Below are positions 42,325 through 51,962 of a stretch of DNA of 64,000 nt, one piece after another. The stretch covers positions 1,984,001-2,048,000 of the forward strand of contig NC_020185.1 of NCBI RefSeq assembly GCF_000315915.1. The letters are read 5' to 3'. This stretch comes from Henningerozyma blattae CBS 6284 (taxonomy: Eukaryota > Ascomycota > Saccharomycetes > Saccharomycetales > Saccharomycetaceae). The translations under genes were made by a program, and so were the position numbers. The notes beneath the pieces were generated by a model. It ran no database searches and was not told the DNA's origin. It saw nothing but the letters and a program-made list of their open reading frames with translations. Within the stretch, counting starts at the first letter, position 1. Each line of letters opens with the position of its first letter.

Positions 42325-42343
42325 GCAGTGCGCAGCGCACTGC
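42325..42343. repeat. GC-rich hairpin beside the gap
   Basis: GCAGTGCG, loop CAG, CGCACTGC is a perfect 8-bp inverted repeat ending six bases before the gap. Confidence 0.85.
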
Positions 42344-42348
42344 ACAAT

Positions 42349-42368
42349 NNNNNNNNNNNNNNNNNNNN
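42349..42368. other. Assembly gap (20 N)
   Basis: Exactly 20 N in GC-rich sequence next to a stable hairpin; true size unknown. Confidence 0.98.
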
Positions 42369-43104
42369 TTTTCTTCTTCTTCTGCGTGTGGGCGTTTCTT
42401 TTTTCTTATCCCAGGGCCTACGCACGTGCCTGTGGTGTGCGAGCGGGGTGTGCGAGCAGGACGAAGATCTGGCNCGGCACGGCTGGAAGGCACCGGCGCG
42501 GCCGCGAAGACGTCAGCGCGGGCCGGGCCTGCGGTATTTTGAGAGCCGTGCGTGGCGGCAACGGTGACCCTTAGAATTGTGCAGGCACAGGCCAAGACAC
42601 AGACACAGGCGCAGGCGCAGAGGTCGAGCGCGGAATTGCAGCCGCAGAGGATTAAGAGCCGGCTGGCCAGGTGCCCTGCGGGCCTGGCGTGCAGGGAGGA
42701 ATTCCGCAGCCACTGCCGCACACGGCACACACGGCGCACAGACGGCCCTGCAGAGCCCGCTTTTGCCACCAGTCCCGCGTTGTTTTCGCCGTTTCCGCCG
42801 TTTCCGTGCGCCTCTTGGCCAATCGGGCGCAGTGCTTATCGCCGAGACCCGATTGCCTTGGCTTTCAACCCACTGTGGTATTTTTCACTAACTTGCTATC
42901 GCAACTTGAGACTGCAAATTAGTAGTATATCCATTTTGTACTTGCATATGTATTGTTCTTTGTATATCCGTATAGACGTATATAGGTATAAATCCAGACA
43001 ATGGCGGACAAGTGTTTGTGTTCTACTCGCTCCTATTTGCTTCTACTCGCTCCTATTTGTTTCGACTCACCCCCACTCACCCCCACTCGCCCCCACTCGC
43101 CACC

Positions 43105-43852
43105 TCAATACACAAACCCCAAAATCTTCCCCGCAACATGCTTTCTTCTAGCTTCTTCGTGATCCATGATACCACTAGATGTTGTCAAAATGACATAACC
43201 AAATTGCCTGGCTGGTAACAAATTCTCCGTCCATTTCTCCATGTCGCCAATCTTGACATTAAACCGTGGTGAAATGACACCACACTTGTTTAAACGTCCA
43301 TTCAATTGAACAACAACTTTACCAGAACGGTGATCATCAATATATTCAAATTCGCCAATATATCCTATGTAAAATCAATTACAGTTTGAATTGTTAGTAT
43401 ACTATTTTACTCTCGTGCAAGTTCAAGCGCAGCACAGTGCAAGTGTGATGTAAGTGTGATTACGATTGTTCAAGGCACTAGCCTGTACGGGAAAAGTAAA
43501 CGATAATAACAGTTGTTGCATCACATCGTGTAAAAAGCATTTCCCAATTTTGCTATCCCGGATACTTAAAAGACAATATGGGACTGATATCCGATCACAT
43601 CATCCAGTTATCAATCCGGGGTTAAATAACAATCATAACTACAATCACTATCGCCTTTGCCTTGCCTTTGCCTTGCCTTCGCCTTTGCCTTCGCTTTCGC
43701 CTTCGCCCAATTTACATACCATGCTTTTGCATAACTTGTAAAAACTTGATCACAACCTTGGAAGAAGGTCTGATCATCACTTGTCTCTTACCAGTCTTGC
43801 CGGCATTGTTGATACTATTCAAAGCATCGCTCAAAACAGATGTACGTGTCAT
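43105..43852 (-). CDS. RPS22B: 40S ribosomal protein uS8 (Rps22), two-exon coding region
   Basis: Exon 43852-43720 (133 nt) joined to 43364-43105 (260 nt) gives 130 residues, exactly the Rps22 length. Exon 1 encodes [19 protein letters not shown] and continues to QVMQKHG; exon 2 continues [15 protein letters not shown] to the end KILGFVY. The splice junction splits a Gly codon. A second intron lies immediately before the ATG in the 5' leader. This two-intron structure, a 5'-UTR intron plus a coding intron hosting a snoRNA, is that of S. cerevisiae RPS22B (YLR367W), and the position between the STP and GRX8 genes agrees. Confidence 0.96.
43365..43719 (-). other. RPS22 coding intron (355 nt)
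   Basis: Donor GTATGT at 43719-43714, branch site TACTAAC at about 43402-43396, acceptor CATAG ending at 43365. The donor-proximal part is a GGCGAAG/GGCAAAG hexamer repeat (about 43,652-43,708). The middle carries a candidate H/ACA snoRNA. Confidence 0.95.
43481..43622 (-). ncRNA. snR44: Candidate H/ACA box snoRNA within the RPS22 intron (snR44-like by position)
   Basis: On the minus strand a first hairpin closes with CCCGGAT/ATCCGGG and is followed by an H box ATAGCA (fits ANANNA). A second hairpin closes with GGGAAA/TTTCCC and has an inner ACGAT/ATCGT stem. It is followed by ACA, three bases before the proposed 3' end. In S. cerevisiae the RPS22B intron hosts snR44, an H/ACA pseudouridylation guide. 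At about 142 nt this is shorter than snR44 as I recall it. Guide targets were not checked. Confidence 0.75.
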
Positions 43853-44085
43853 CTACAGAAAAAAAAGGCGCATCAGCAATTCGTAATTGTTAGTATTACA
43901 ATCGAAAAAGTCTTACAAGTGTCTCGAAAGATTTGTAAAACCATAGCCAGTATACCAAAGGTATCAAATACAAATATTAGCGTAGAATATACTTATTCTC
44001 CAGAATAGAATATATTTACTGTCTACTACTGTTAATTTGATTCTGTATACTCGGAAGAAGGTGTATGCAATATTTCTTTACATAC
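43853..44085 (-). other. RPS22 5'-UTR intron (233 nt)
   Basis: Donor GTATGT at 44085-44080, branch TACTAAC at about 43895-43889, acceptor CTGTAG ending directly before the ATG. It contains an inverted repeat at 43982-44019 (about 16 pairs with one bulge). In S. cerevisiae RPS22B the 5'-UTR intron carries an RNase III hairpin. Confidence 0.88.
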
Positions 44086-44230
44086 ATTTTCTTTTCGTTT
44101 CTTTTTCGTTTCTTTATTCGCTGTTTTTTGTCGTCAGATACACGACGATCTTTTTTCCATCGCCGATTCGCTTCCTTTTATACTTTTTTTTCAAAAACTC
44201 GTGCTTGCTCTCGCGCACCGCTTTTTTAAA

Positions 44231-44238
44231 TTAGGGCT
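44231..44238 (-). promoter_or_regulatory. Tbf1-type motif upstream of RPS22
   Basis: TTAGGGCT is the reverse complement of AGCCCTAA, matching the Tbf1 consensus ARCCCTAA. It lies about 145 bp upstream of the 5'-UTR intron donor. Tbf1 is known to act at snoRNA genes and at ribosomal protein genes of several yeasts. Single short match. Confidence 0.35.
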
Positions 44239-44253
44239 ACATACTTATACACA

Positions 44254-44604
44254 CTATAACAATCCAATTCTTACAAACTCCTCTTGCAACTCCCCCTTAT
44301 CTTCCAGCTCATGCAACTCCTTCTCAGTACCCCACAATTTACCATCAATCATAATGCTAGGCAAATTACCAGTACCAATAATCTTCTTCAATGCAGCTCT
44401 ACATTCACTCTGTTCCTTTTTGGAATACCCACTGATCTCGAAAAAATAAATCTTGTCCTGAGGAATGTTCATCTTTTCGTAAACTCTTTTCGAATATTTA
44501 CAATCTTTACACCACTCAGCATTAAATTGCCAGTATTTGTGTTCTTGAATACTTTGAGTTAATAATTTTTCAAAATCCATCTTGCGTTCTTGACTTACTC
44601 TCAT
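44254..44604 (-). CDS. GRX8: Glutaredoxin-like protein Grx8
   Basis: The product is 116 residues from the first ATG, or 108 from the second (44580), which starts MDFEKLL; the latter is closer to S. cerevisiae Grx8 (109). The redox motif is CKDC at about residues 32-35, in an AEWCKDCKYSK context, with GNLPSIMIDGKLWGTE downstream providing the cis-Pro glutathione-binding element. Grx8 is a dithiol glutaredoxin with low activity. Position and orientation match YLR364W. Its upstream region contains a long GCAAAT repeat. Confidence 0.9.
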   Translation of the reverse strand: MRVSQERKMDFEKLLTQSIQEHKYWQFNAEWCKDCKYSKRVYEKMNIPQDKIYFFEISGYSKKEQSECRAALKKIIGTGNLPSIMIDGKLWGTEKELHELEDKGELQEEFVRIGLL

Positions 44605-44689
44605 CTTTACACTACATTACAATATTGTTATGTTCTCCTTCTTTTTTATTTTTTATTTTCTTTTATTATTAAATATACAATTAAATCCG

Positions 44690-44775
44690 AATGCGAATGC
44701 AAAGGCAAAGGCAAATGCAAATGCAAATGCAAATGCAAATGCAAATGCAAATGCACATCACATCACATCACATCA
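44690..44775. repeat. Hexamer (GCAAAT)n and pentamer (CACAT)n repeat upstream of GRX8
   Basis: Seven or more GCAAAT/GCAAAG units are followed by four CACAT units. The tract occupies most of the short space between GRX8 and the next gene. Confidence 0.85.
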
Positions 44776-44807
44776 CGTGCTACACATTTATATACTATAC
44801 ACCTCTT

Positions 44808-45062
44808 CTATTTCTTATTCTTGCCCTTTTCAATCTCCTTACGGGTGCCCTTCAACAACTCTAAATGACCTATCTTACTCGATAACAATCTTTCAGTAGA
44901 CTCCGTCAACGATGCACTCTTGTTCAACTTCTTCATATGTTGTAATCCCTTCTTCTTCGATTTGATGATCAAAGGAGCAGCTTTACGAAGGTTTTTCTGT
45001 TTCTTGGTCACTCGGCGTGGGTTCTTGACTTTTTTATTCACTTTTAACGCTTTTTGTACCAT
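44808..45062 (-). CDS. Small basic conserved protein (YLR363W-A-like)
   Basis: The 84-residue, Lys-rich protein begins MVQKALKV and has KNPRRVTKKQKNLRKAAP near residues 13-30, typical of a small conserved family (UPF0390-type; YLR363W-A, 85 residues) that localises to the nucleolus or nucleus. Its position next to GRX8 and the NMD4/ADE6 genes agrees. Molecular function is not established. Confidence 0.88.
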   Translation of the reverse strand: MVQKALKVNKKVKNPRRVTKKQKNLRKAAPLIIKSKKKGLQHMKKLNKSASLTESTERLLSSKIGHLELLKGTRKEIEKGKNKK

Positions 45063-45816
45063 CTTTAACCGTATTATTCTTGTTATGTTTTCACTTCTTT
45101 CATATCATCACTACCATTTTTTTTTTTTATTTTTTTTTTTTTAAAAACGCAACAAAATTTAATCGCATCTCGCTATGTATTTTCCCGATGGGCATATGTA
45201 AATTAGTTTTATAAAGAAAAATTCAATACCATCTTGAATACTGGACAACTTCAGGGTCCCAATATCACAAGACATCCTATATATCATTCTTCACTTTTAC
45301 AAAGTTCCTAATAGATTTCTCACCTTGAAATATTCAATTGACTACATGAATATCTCACACAGTCTGAAACTTGCTTTAGTAACAGAGTCATAGTAATTAC
45401 TATCTTAAACGCTTATCAATAAAATATGCAAATAGTCATTTATCTTGTTATCTATAATTTTCCCATTGTTTTACTCAATTAAAATTAAAAAAAAAAAAAA
45501 AAAGAAAAGAAAAAAAAACTAATTATCCAAGACCTTTTTTTTTTTTACTTCGTCTCCTCTCGCTCTTTCTCTCCAAATTAACTAAAGAATTCTCCGAAGT
45601 TAATACCGAGTCAAAAAAATTAATCGGGTAGATAAATAAATTTAATTAATTAACTTCTAATTTTATTAAGGCCGCTCAAATATCTCCAAAGATCTGTATA
45701 TAAAAATTGACTATACGCAATCTGCCAAAAAAAAATAAAAAATAAAAAAAAAGGAAAAGAAAAAAAGAAAAGAAAATCGATACATTAAAGACTACACTTC
45801 AAATACCCAATCACAA
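45063..45816. other. ADE6 upstream region
   Basis: About 750 bp between divergent genes. It contains several long poly-A/poly-T tracts (about 45,119, 45,488, 45,535 and 45,727), which in yeast often mark nucleosome-depleted promoters, and a GAGTCA site (listed separately). Confidence 0.55.
45608..45613 (-). promoter_or_regulatory. Bas1/Gcn4 core TGACTC upstream of ADE6
   Basis: GAGTCA on the plus strand is the reverse complement of TGACTC, the Bas1 core in adenine-repressed ADE promoters. It lies about 204 bp before the ATG. Confidence 0.55.
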
Positions 45817-48800
45817 ATGAATGTACTAACTCTCCCCGGTCCGATAGCTCTTTCACAATTCAGAACTGATAATCTAATCAATAATCTAAATCTAACCGCT
45901 AATAGCGTAAACATCATCAAAGATATAAAATCATGTTATATTCATTATATTGATTTGAAAGAAAACGTCACATTAACTTCTGATGAAAAACAAATCCTAA
46001 CAAATCTATTAGATTATGATCAAACTTTTTCCAAACAAAATATCTCATCGGATGATTCATTATCCATTCAATTGTATGATTCAGTTATAAATGATTGGAT
46101 TTCTAAAGATCTAAATGATAATGATACTTATTTAATTCGTATCTTGCCAAGAATCGGTACAATCTCTCCTTGGTCTTCTAAAGCTACAAACATTTTAAAC
46201 GTTTGTAATTTTAACGATAAGATTAATAGAGTAGAAAGAGGTATGGCAATCTTGATCAAAACCATCCCTAATTTCCCCATCAATACAATTTTGAATGAAA
46301 ATTCATTATCTTCTATTTTTGATAAAATGACTCAAACTTTATTTATTAATCAATTACCATTAGCTAATGATTTATTTTCTCATGAATCACCAAAACCTTT
46401 ATTACATGTCCCCTTAACAAAAGATAATGAAAATCCTACTGATATTTTGAAAAAGGCAAATAATGAATTTGGTTTAGCTCTTGATGATGGTGAAATTGAT
46501 TATTTAATTAATGTATTTACCAAAATTATGAATCGTGATCCAACAGATGTAGAATTATTTATGTTTGCTCAAGTTAATTCAGAACATTGTCGTCATAAAA
46601 TCTTTAATGCTAATTGGACTATTGATAATAAACTTTTAAAAGATTCTCTTTTCAAAATGATTCAAAATACTCATAATCATTCTCCAAATTTTACTATAAG
46701 TGCTTATTCTGATAATTCTGCAGTTATTGATACAAATAATTCAGGGTTTTTCTTTGCTCCAAATTCTTCTACAAAGGAATGGTCATTTAAAAAAGAAAAA
46801 ATCCCCATGTTAATTAAAGTAGAAACTCATAATCATCCAACCGCTGTATCACCATTTCCAGGAGCTGCTACTGGTTCAGGTGGTGAAATTAGAGATGAAG
46901 GTGCTACTGGTAGAGGTTCTAAATCAAAATGTGGCTTAAGTGGGTTTTCTGTAAGTGATTTATTAATTCCAAATTTTAAACAACCTTGGGAATTAGATGT
47001 AGGTAAACCAGATCATATTGCTTCAGCATTAGATATAATGATTGAAGCTCCCTTAGGTTCTGCAGCTTTTAATAATGAATTCGGTAGACCTTGTATTAAT
47101 GGGTATTTTAGAACTTTAACTACAAAAGTTATTAATGCTAATAATCAAGAAGAAATTAGAGGTTATCATAAACCAATCATGTTAGCTGGTGGATTTGGTA
47201 CAGTTAGACCACAATTTGCTTTGAAAAATACAAAAGTAACACCTGGAGCTTGTTTAATTGTTTTAGGTGGTGAATCCATGTTAATTGGGTTAGGTGGTGG
47301 TGCAGCCTCTTCAAATTCTACTGGTGAAGGTTCTGCCAATTTAGATTTTGCTTCAGTACAAAGAGGTAACCCAGAAATGGAACGTCGTTGTCAACAAGTC
47401 ATTGATTCATGTATTGCTTTAGATATTGATAATCCAATTCAATCCATTCATGATGTAGGTGCCGGTGGTTTATCAAATGCTTTACCTGAATTAGTTCATG
47501 ATAATAATTTAGGTGGGAAATTTAATATTAGAAAAGTCCTATCTTTAGAACCTGGTATGTCTCCTATGGAAATATGGTGTAATGAATCACAAGAACGTTA
47601 TGTCTTAGCTATTGCTCCAGATAATTTGAAAATTTTTACAGATATTTGTGAAAGAGAGCGTGCTCCTTATGCAGTAGTTGGTCATGCTACAGCTGAAGAA
47701 AGATTAATTGTAGAGGATCCATTATTAGGCTCAACTCCGATCGATTTAGATATGTCTGTCTTATTTGGTAAACCACCAAAGATCTCAAGAAATACAATTA
47801 CTCAACCATTAAAATTACCAAAACCTGATTTATCAAAAGTTGGTTCTTTAGATGAAGCTGTTAAAAGAATTTTATTATTACCAACCGTTGGCTCGAAATC
47901 TTTCTTAATTACTATCGGTGATAGAACTGTTACAGGTTTAATCGATAGAGATCAATTTGTTGGTCCTTGGCAAATTCCAGTAGCAGATGTTGGTGTCACT
48001 GCTACTTCCTTAGGTCCATCATTAATAACTACTGGTGAAGCTTTATCAATGGGTGAAAAACCTATCAATGCCTTAATTTCTGCTTCTGCTAGTGCTAAAT
48101 TATCTGTAGCAGAATCTTTATTGAATTTGTTTGCTGCTGATGTAAAATCCTTATCTCATGTTAAATTATCTGCAAATTGGATGTCTGCTGCTTCTCATTT
48201 AGGTGAAGGTTCAAAACTTTATGAAGCTGTCCAAGCTATTGGTCTTGATTTATGTCCAGATTTGGACATTGCTATCCCTGTTGGTAAGGATTCCATGTCT
48301 ATGAAGAGAAAATGGGGCGATAATGAAGTTACATCTCCATTATCTTTGAACATTACTGCTTTTGCTCCTGTTTATAATACATCTAACACATGGACTCCAT
48401 TATTGACAAAGACATCTACTCCATCTATTTTGGTACATGTTGATATGTCAGCATTACAAAGTGAAAAATCTCTTGGTGGTTCTGCTTTACTGCAAGTTTA
48501 TAATCAAGTCGGTAATACTAGTCCTGATGTTTATGATAATCAAATCTTAAAAGGCTTCTTAATCACTTTAATTGATTTACACAAGACAGATTTGGTTCAA
48601 TCTTATCATGATATTTCTGATGGTGGGTTATTTGTAACTCTAGTAGAAATGGCATTTGCGTCTCATTGTGGGTTGAAGATTAAAGGTACTTTCAATAATG
48701 AAGCTTCTGTTTTCACCAACTTGTTTAATGAGGAATTAGGTGCCGTTTTCCAAATTAAAGAATCCAAATATGAAGAATTCAAGAAATATTTCCTCAAGAA

Positions 48801-49890
48801 TGGTATCTCTAATGAATACATTTCAATTGTTGGTAAGCCTGACTTCCAATCTCAAATTATTTCTATTTCAGATAATAATGGTAGTAAAATATTTGAAGAT
48901 ACAAGAGCTAATTTACAAAAAATTTGGTCTTCCACTAGTTATCAAATTCAAAAATTAAGAGATAATCCGAGAACTGCAGAAGAAGAATTCTTAACAATTA
49001 ATGATGATAATGATCCAGGTCTTTCTTACTCTGTTACTTATAACCCTCAAGATCATTTCAGAATAATTAAAGAACTATTTGTATCCAAACCAAAAATTGC
49101 TATTTTAAGAGAACAAGGTGTCAATGGTCAAATGGAAATGGCTTGGTGTTTCCAAACTGCAGGGTTTAATGCTATTGATGTTACTATGACTGATTTAATT
49201 GAAAACAGATTTAACTTGGATGAATTTGTTGGTTTAGCTGCCTGTGGTGGTTTCTCATATGGTGATGTCCTTGGTGCTGGTGCTGGTTGGGCTAAATCTG
49301 TCCTTTACCATGAAGGTGTCCGTAAACAATTTGTTAAATTTTTCCAAGAAAGACAAGATACATTTGCATTTGGTGCTTGTAACGGTTGTCAGTTTTTAAG
49401 TAGATTAAAGAGTATTTTACCAGGATGTGAAAATTGGCCATCATTTGAAAGAAATTATAGTGAACAATATGAAGCACGTGTATGTATGGTTGAAATTGTT
49501 CAAAATGAAACTGCAAAGAGCAGTAATGTTTTCTTTAACGGTATGTTGGGATCCAAACTTCCAATTGCTGTTGCACATGGTGAAGGTAGAGCTACTTTTA
49601 CTTCAAAGTCTCAATTGCAAGATTTTGAATCAGAAGAGTTATGTAGTGTAAGATACATTGATAACTATGGAAATACTACTGAGAAGTTCCCTGCTAATCC
49701 AAATGGTTCAGTTCATGGTATTGCTGGTGTAAAATCACCAAATGGGCGTATTTTGGCCATGATGCCACATCCAGAAAGAGTATCAAGACTAGAAGCAAAT
49801 TCTTGGTATCCAGAAGAAAAATACAAGGAATGGGGTGGTTATGGTCCTTGGATATCTTTGTTTTTATCCGCTAGAAAATGGGTTGGTTAA
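45817..49890 (+). CDS. ADE6: Phosphoribosylformylglycinamidine synthase (FGAM synthetase)
   Basis: The 1357-residue enzyme (1358 in S. cerevisiae) catalyses the fourth step of purine synthesis, converting FGAR to FGAM with glutamine and ATP. The N-terminal part starts [15 protein letters not shown]. The synthase core contains [23 protein letters not shown] with metal/nucleotide-binding residues. The C-terminal class I glutaminase domain has nucleophile Cys1188 in [10 protein letters not shown] and catalytic His1318 and Glu1320 in PHPER. Synteny corresponds to YGR061C. A Bas1-type site upstream fits adenine regulation. ADE13 near the right end is in the same pathway, probably coincidental. Confidence 0.98.
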   Translation: MNVLTLPGPIALSQFRTDNLINNLNLTANSVNIIKDIKSCYIHYIDLKENVTLTSDEKQILTNLLDYDQTFSKQNISSDDSLSIQLYDSVINDWISKDLNDNDTYLIRILPRIGTISPWSSKATNILNVCNFNDKINRVERGMAILIKTIPNFPINTILNENSLSSIFDKMTQTLFINQLPLANDLFSHESPKPLLHVPLTKDNENPTDILKKANNEFGLALDDGEIDYLINVFTKIMNRDPTDVELFMFAQVNSEHCRHKIFNANWTIDNKLLKDSLFKMIQNTHNHSPNFTISAYSDNSAVIDTNNSGFFFAPNSSTKEWSFKKEKIPMLIKVETHNHPTAVSPFPGAATGSGGEIRDEGATGRGSKSKCGLSGFSVSDLLIPNFKQPWELDVGKPDHIASALDIMIEAPLGSAAFNNEFGRPCINGYFRTLTTKVINANNQEEIRGYHKPIMLAGGFGTVRPQFALKNTKVTPGACLIVLGGESMLIGLGGGAASSNSTGEGSANLDFASVQRGNPEMERRCQQVIDSCIALDIDNPIQSIHDVGAGGLSNALPELVHDNNLGGKFNIRKVLSLEPGMSPMEIWCNESQERYVLAIAPDNLKIFTDICERERAPYAVVGHATAEERLIVEDPLLGSTPIDLDMSVLFGKPPKISRNTITQPLKLPKPDLSKVGSLDEAVKRILLLPTVGSKSFLITIGDRTVTGLIDRDQFVGPWQIPVADVGVTATSLGPSLITTGEALSMGEKPINALISASASAKLSVAESLLNLFAADVKSLSHVKLSANWMSAASHLGEGSKLYEAVQAIGLDLCPDLDIAIPVGKDSMSMKRKWGDNEVTSPLSLNITAFAPVYNTSNTWTPLLTKTSTPSILVHVDMSALQSEKSLGGSALLQVYNQVGNTSPDVYDNQILKGFLITLIDLHKTDLVQSYHDISDGGLFVTLVEMAFASHCGLKIKGTFNNEASVFTNLFNEELGAVFQIKESKYEEFKKYFLKNGISNEYISIVGKPDFQSQIISISDNNGSKIFEDTRANLQKIWSSTSYQIQKLRDNPRTAEEEFLTINDDNDPGLSYSVTYNPQDHFRIIKELFVSKPKIAILREQGVNGQMEMAWCFQTAGFNAIDVTMTDLIENRFNLDEFVGLAACGGFSYGDVLGAGAGWAKSVLYHEGVRKQFVKFFQERQDTFAFGACNGCQFLSRLKSILPGCENWPSFERNYSEQYEARVCMVEIVQNETAKSSNVFFNGMLGSKLPIAVAHGEGRATFTSKSQLQDFESEELCSVRYIDNYGNTTEKFPANPNGSVHGIAGVKSPNGRILAMMPHPERVSRLEANSWYPEEKYKEWGGYGPWISLFLSARKWVG

Positions 49891-50325
49891 ATGTCTTCTC
49901 ATTTTTGTCATTTTTTCATTAACTTTTTCGTTTATACATGTATAATATTTAATATCATCTTACATTAAAATTGATAAATTTTAAAGTCACTTCTCATATT
50001 TTTTTTCTAATTTTTTTTCGATATTTTAGCATTCTTTTACTTTTTTTTAGAGTATTAGAGATACTATTGATACATTCTAAAGAATTATTGTCATTTTTGG
50101 CGGTATATTACTACTGTTTAATGTTAATTTTTTCCGTCCGAAGATTCGTAGCGCCCATTGAAGAAAATACGATGTCTTATGATAAACCAGGAAAATTCGC
50201 TAATTTATGGGCAACATTAAATATCCTATAAATAACTCTACTCGTTAATTTACTGGTATTTATAGTATCAATAATTGTATTAGGATCCAATTAAAAGCAA
50301 AGAACAATATTCAGTTATCACATCT
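49891..50325. other. Intergenic region between ADE6 and NMD4
   Basis: About 435 bp, T-rich after ADE6. An 86-codon frame at 49971-50231 is not gene-like. Nothing else is recognised. Confidence 0.5.
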
Positions 50326-50988
50326 ATGGTGAATGTTTATAATTTCATTTTGGATGCATCTGCCTTCGAAAAAGGTTTAGGTAACATTAAAAGATGGTGT
50401 GCTCATACAGATAATAAGGTAAAATTAAATTTATATATACCTACTTATACCTTAAAAGAATTAGAATTCCTAAAATTTAAAAAGAAAAGCTTTATGGCCC
50501 GTGAAGCTTTAAAATTTATTGATTCTTTAACTAGCAAGCATGGCAAAGATGTCGAGCTAATCATCGAACTTTCTGATATTTTAGATATTATAACTTGGCA
50601 AGACGTTATTGAATCAGCAAATGGCGTTCCAAAAGATATTGATACTTTAATGAAGATCCCAAGAAGATTAAAGAATTTATTGAAAAGTTGTGTTTACAAA
50701 TCTCATATGGAAGAAGGAAATGCTCATTGGATATTACTTACTGAAAACCAACAAATTCGTGATTTAGCATTTATTTGTAATATTAACTGGTGTTCTGTAG
50801 TTATGGCTGATACTATCATTTCGAAGGAATTAGATGCTAAAATTTTTAAAGAAAGTGAAAAGTTCAACGAGGAAATGTTGAAAAATGGTGAAAAGCAATC
50901 ATCTACAGATGGTAAAGAAGTCATTAGAACAGAATTTGATAAAACCGTGTATGCTTCAAGAGGGTCAGGTGTTTTATGGGCTCCCTAG
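50326..50988 (+). CDS. NMD4: PIN-domain nonsense-mediated decay factor Nmd4
   Basis: The 220-residue protein (218 in S. cerevisiae) begins with a PIN-like fold. NFILDASAFEKG at about residues 6-17 carries the first conserved Asp, LYIPTYTLKELEFLK follows, and the later ANGVPKDIDTL and TENQQIRDLAF fit a PIN domain like that of human SMG6. Nmd4 binds the Upf1 helicase and stimulates NMD. It matches YLR363C, adjacent to the YLR363W-A and STE11 homologues on the chromosome-XII track. Confidence 0.9.
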   Translation: MVNVYNFILDASAFEKGLGNIKRWCAHTDNKVKLNLYIPTYTLKELEFLKFKKKSFMAREALKFIDSLTSKHGKDVELIIELSDILDIITWQDVIESANGVPKDIDTLMKIPRRLKNLLKSCVYKSHMEEGNAHWILLTENQQIRDLAFICNINWCSVVMADTIISKELDAKIFKESEKFNEEMLKNGEKQSSTDGKEVIRTEFDKTVYASRGSGVLWAP

Positions 50989-51962
50989 ATATATTGCACG
51001 TCCATTCAGTAATTTAACAATTAGCCCTAATCAGAACAGAATGATTATTGATTTTCATTTGAGAGCAGGAATTGCAACGCACGTAATGAGAAATAAGTTT
51101 TGACGGAAATAGCTTACTTATATGGATTAATTAATTACTTTCCATATTTCTAAAAGTGCCTTTACACTAGAAAATAATGATCAGCCTAAATTTTGTAAGG
51201 CTTTTATAATAATAAAGATATATATTGTATGTAATAGCCCAGAATTACATTAGTAGTGCATTTGCTATCTTAAAGTTACTCCTTTTTTTTTTCAATACGG
51301 AAAGTGTGCCTATAAAATCGTATACAGAGGTTTTTCAAGACTTATTACGTTACTTGGCCAAGTCATTTGAAGGGAAATTTATAAAAACTTTTACATGAGA
51401 TAAAAACAGAAAATTATGCAGTTGATTCAGATAGTTGTCAAAAGGTATATTCATCGAATGATCGGTACTTAAACGTCACATTCTAGCATTAGAGATGCCA
51501 GAAAAAAACATGTAGATCAAAAAAATTCATCATATCAAAAGCAATATATTTTTTGAGTTCACTTTATTTAAAGTATTAAAGGACAGAAGCACAATAAATG
51601 TCATTGTATAAAGACATTATGCAAATACTTTTGCATGATGATTTATGTCCTCTTTAAAAGAGAATCTTTTGCTGATTATTTAATTTATTCATATTTATAG
51701 AGTGATAAAATGTTTACCAGACAGAAAAATTGAAACTTTTTAGCATTTTATAGTTTTTTAAAATTGCTAGCCGGGTAATTGTTATGTGAAATGTTTAGGG
51801 TTTGAAAAACCTCTAGTTCCTAGAAAAAAGAAAAAGTTACTACTGTTCTTACAATTCAAATAATAACCCTAAACATTAGCAGAAATCTATTTACATAACA
51901 GTAAAACACAAAAGTTTTCTATAATATTATTATATGAGCAACTAGCTAATGCTAGGAAATTG
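50989..51962. other. Convergent NMD4-SPR3 intergenic region
   Basis: About 970 bp between convergent genes, unusually long for a 3'-to-3' spacer. Apart from a 121-bp inverted-repeat element (51780-51900) I see no gene. Confidence 0.5.
51780..51900. repeat. 121-bp inverted-repeat element
   Basis: Outer arms TGTTATGTGAA (51780-51790) and TTACATAACA (51891-51900) and perfect inner arms ATGTTTAGGGTT (51791-51802) and AACCCTAAACAT (51865-51876) are inverted repeats. A 14-base asymmetry lies on the right arm. Ends resemble TGTT...AACA. It may be a folded transcript end, a MITE-like relic or a Tbf1-type double site (TTAGGGTT). Confidence 0.6.

Larger units (their letters stand above)
41862..43104. 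other. GC-rich, gapped intergenic region between STP-like and RPS22 genes
   Basis: About 1.24 kb. The centre (about 42,140-42,850) is strongly GC-rich, contains a 20-N gap and one isolated N at 42474, and has an ACGCGT box at 42163-42168. Numerous long overlapping frames in all registers are expected from GC-rich DNA lacking TAA, TAG and TGA and are not called. The STP gene promoter must lie here. Confidence 0.55.

Noticed and set aside
41122..43151. Long frames on both strands in the GC-rich 41-43 kb region
   Set aside because: They are shadows of the STP-like gene or chance frames in GC-rich DNA. Several run through N.
49971..50231. 86-codon frame upstream of NMD4
   Set aside because: T-rich origin, hydrophobic low-complexity product, no recognised homologue.
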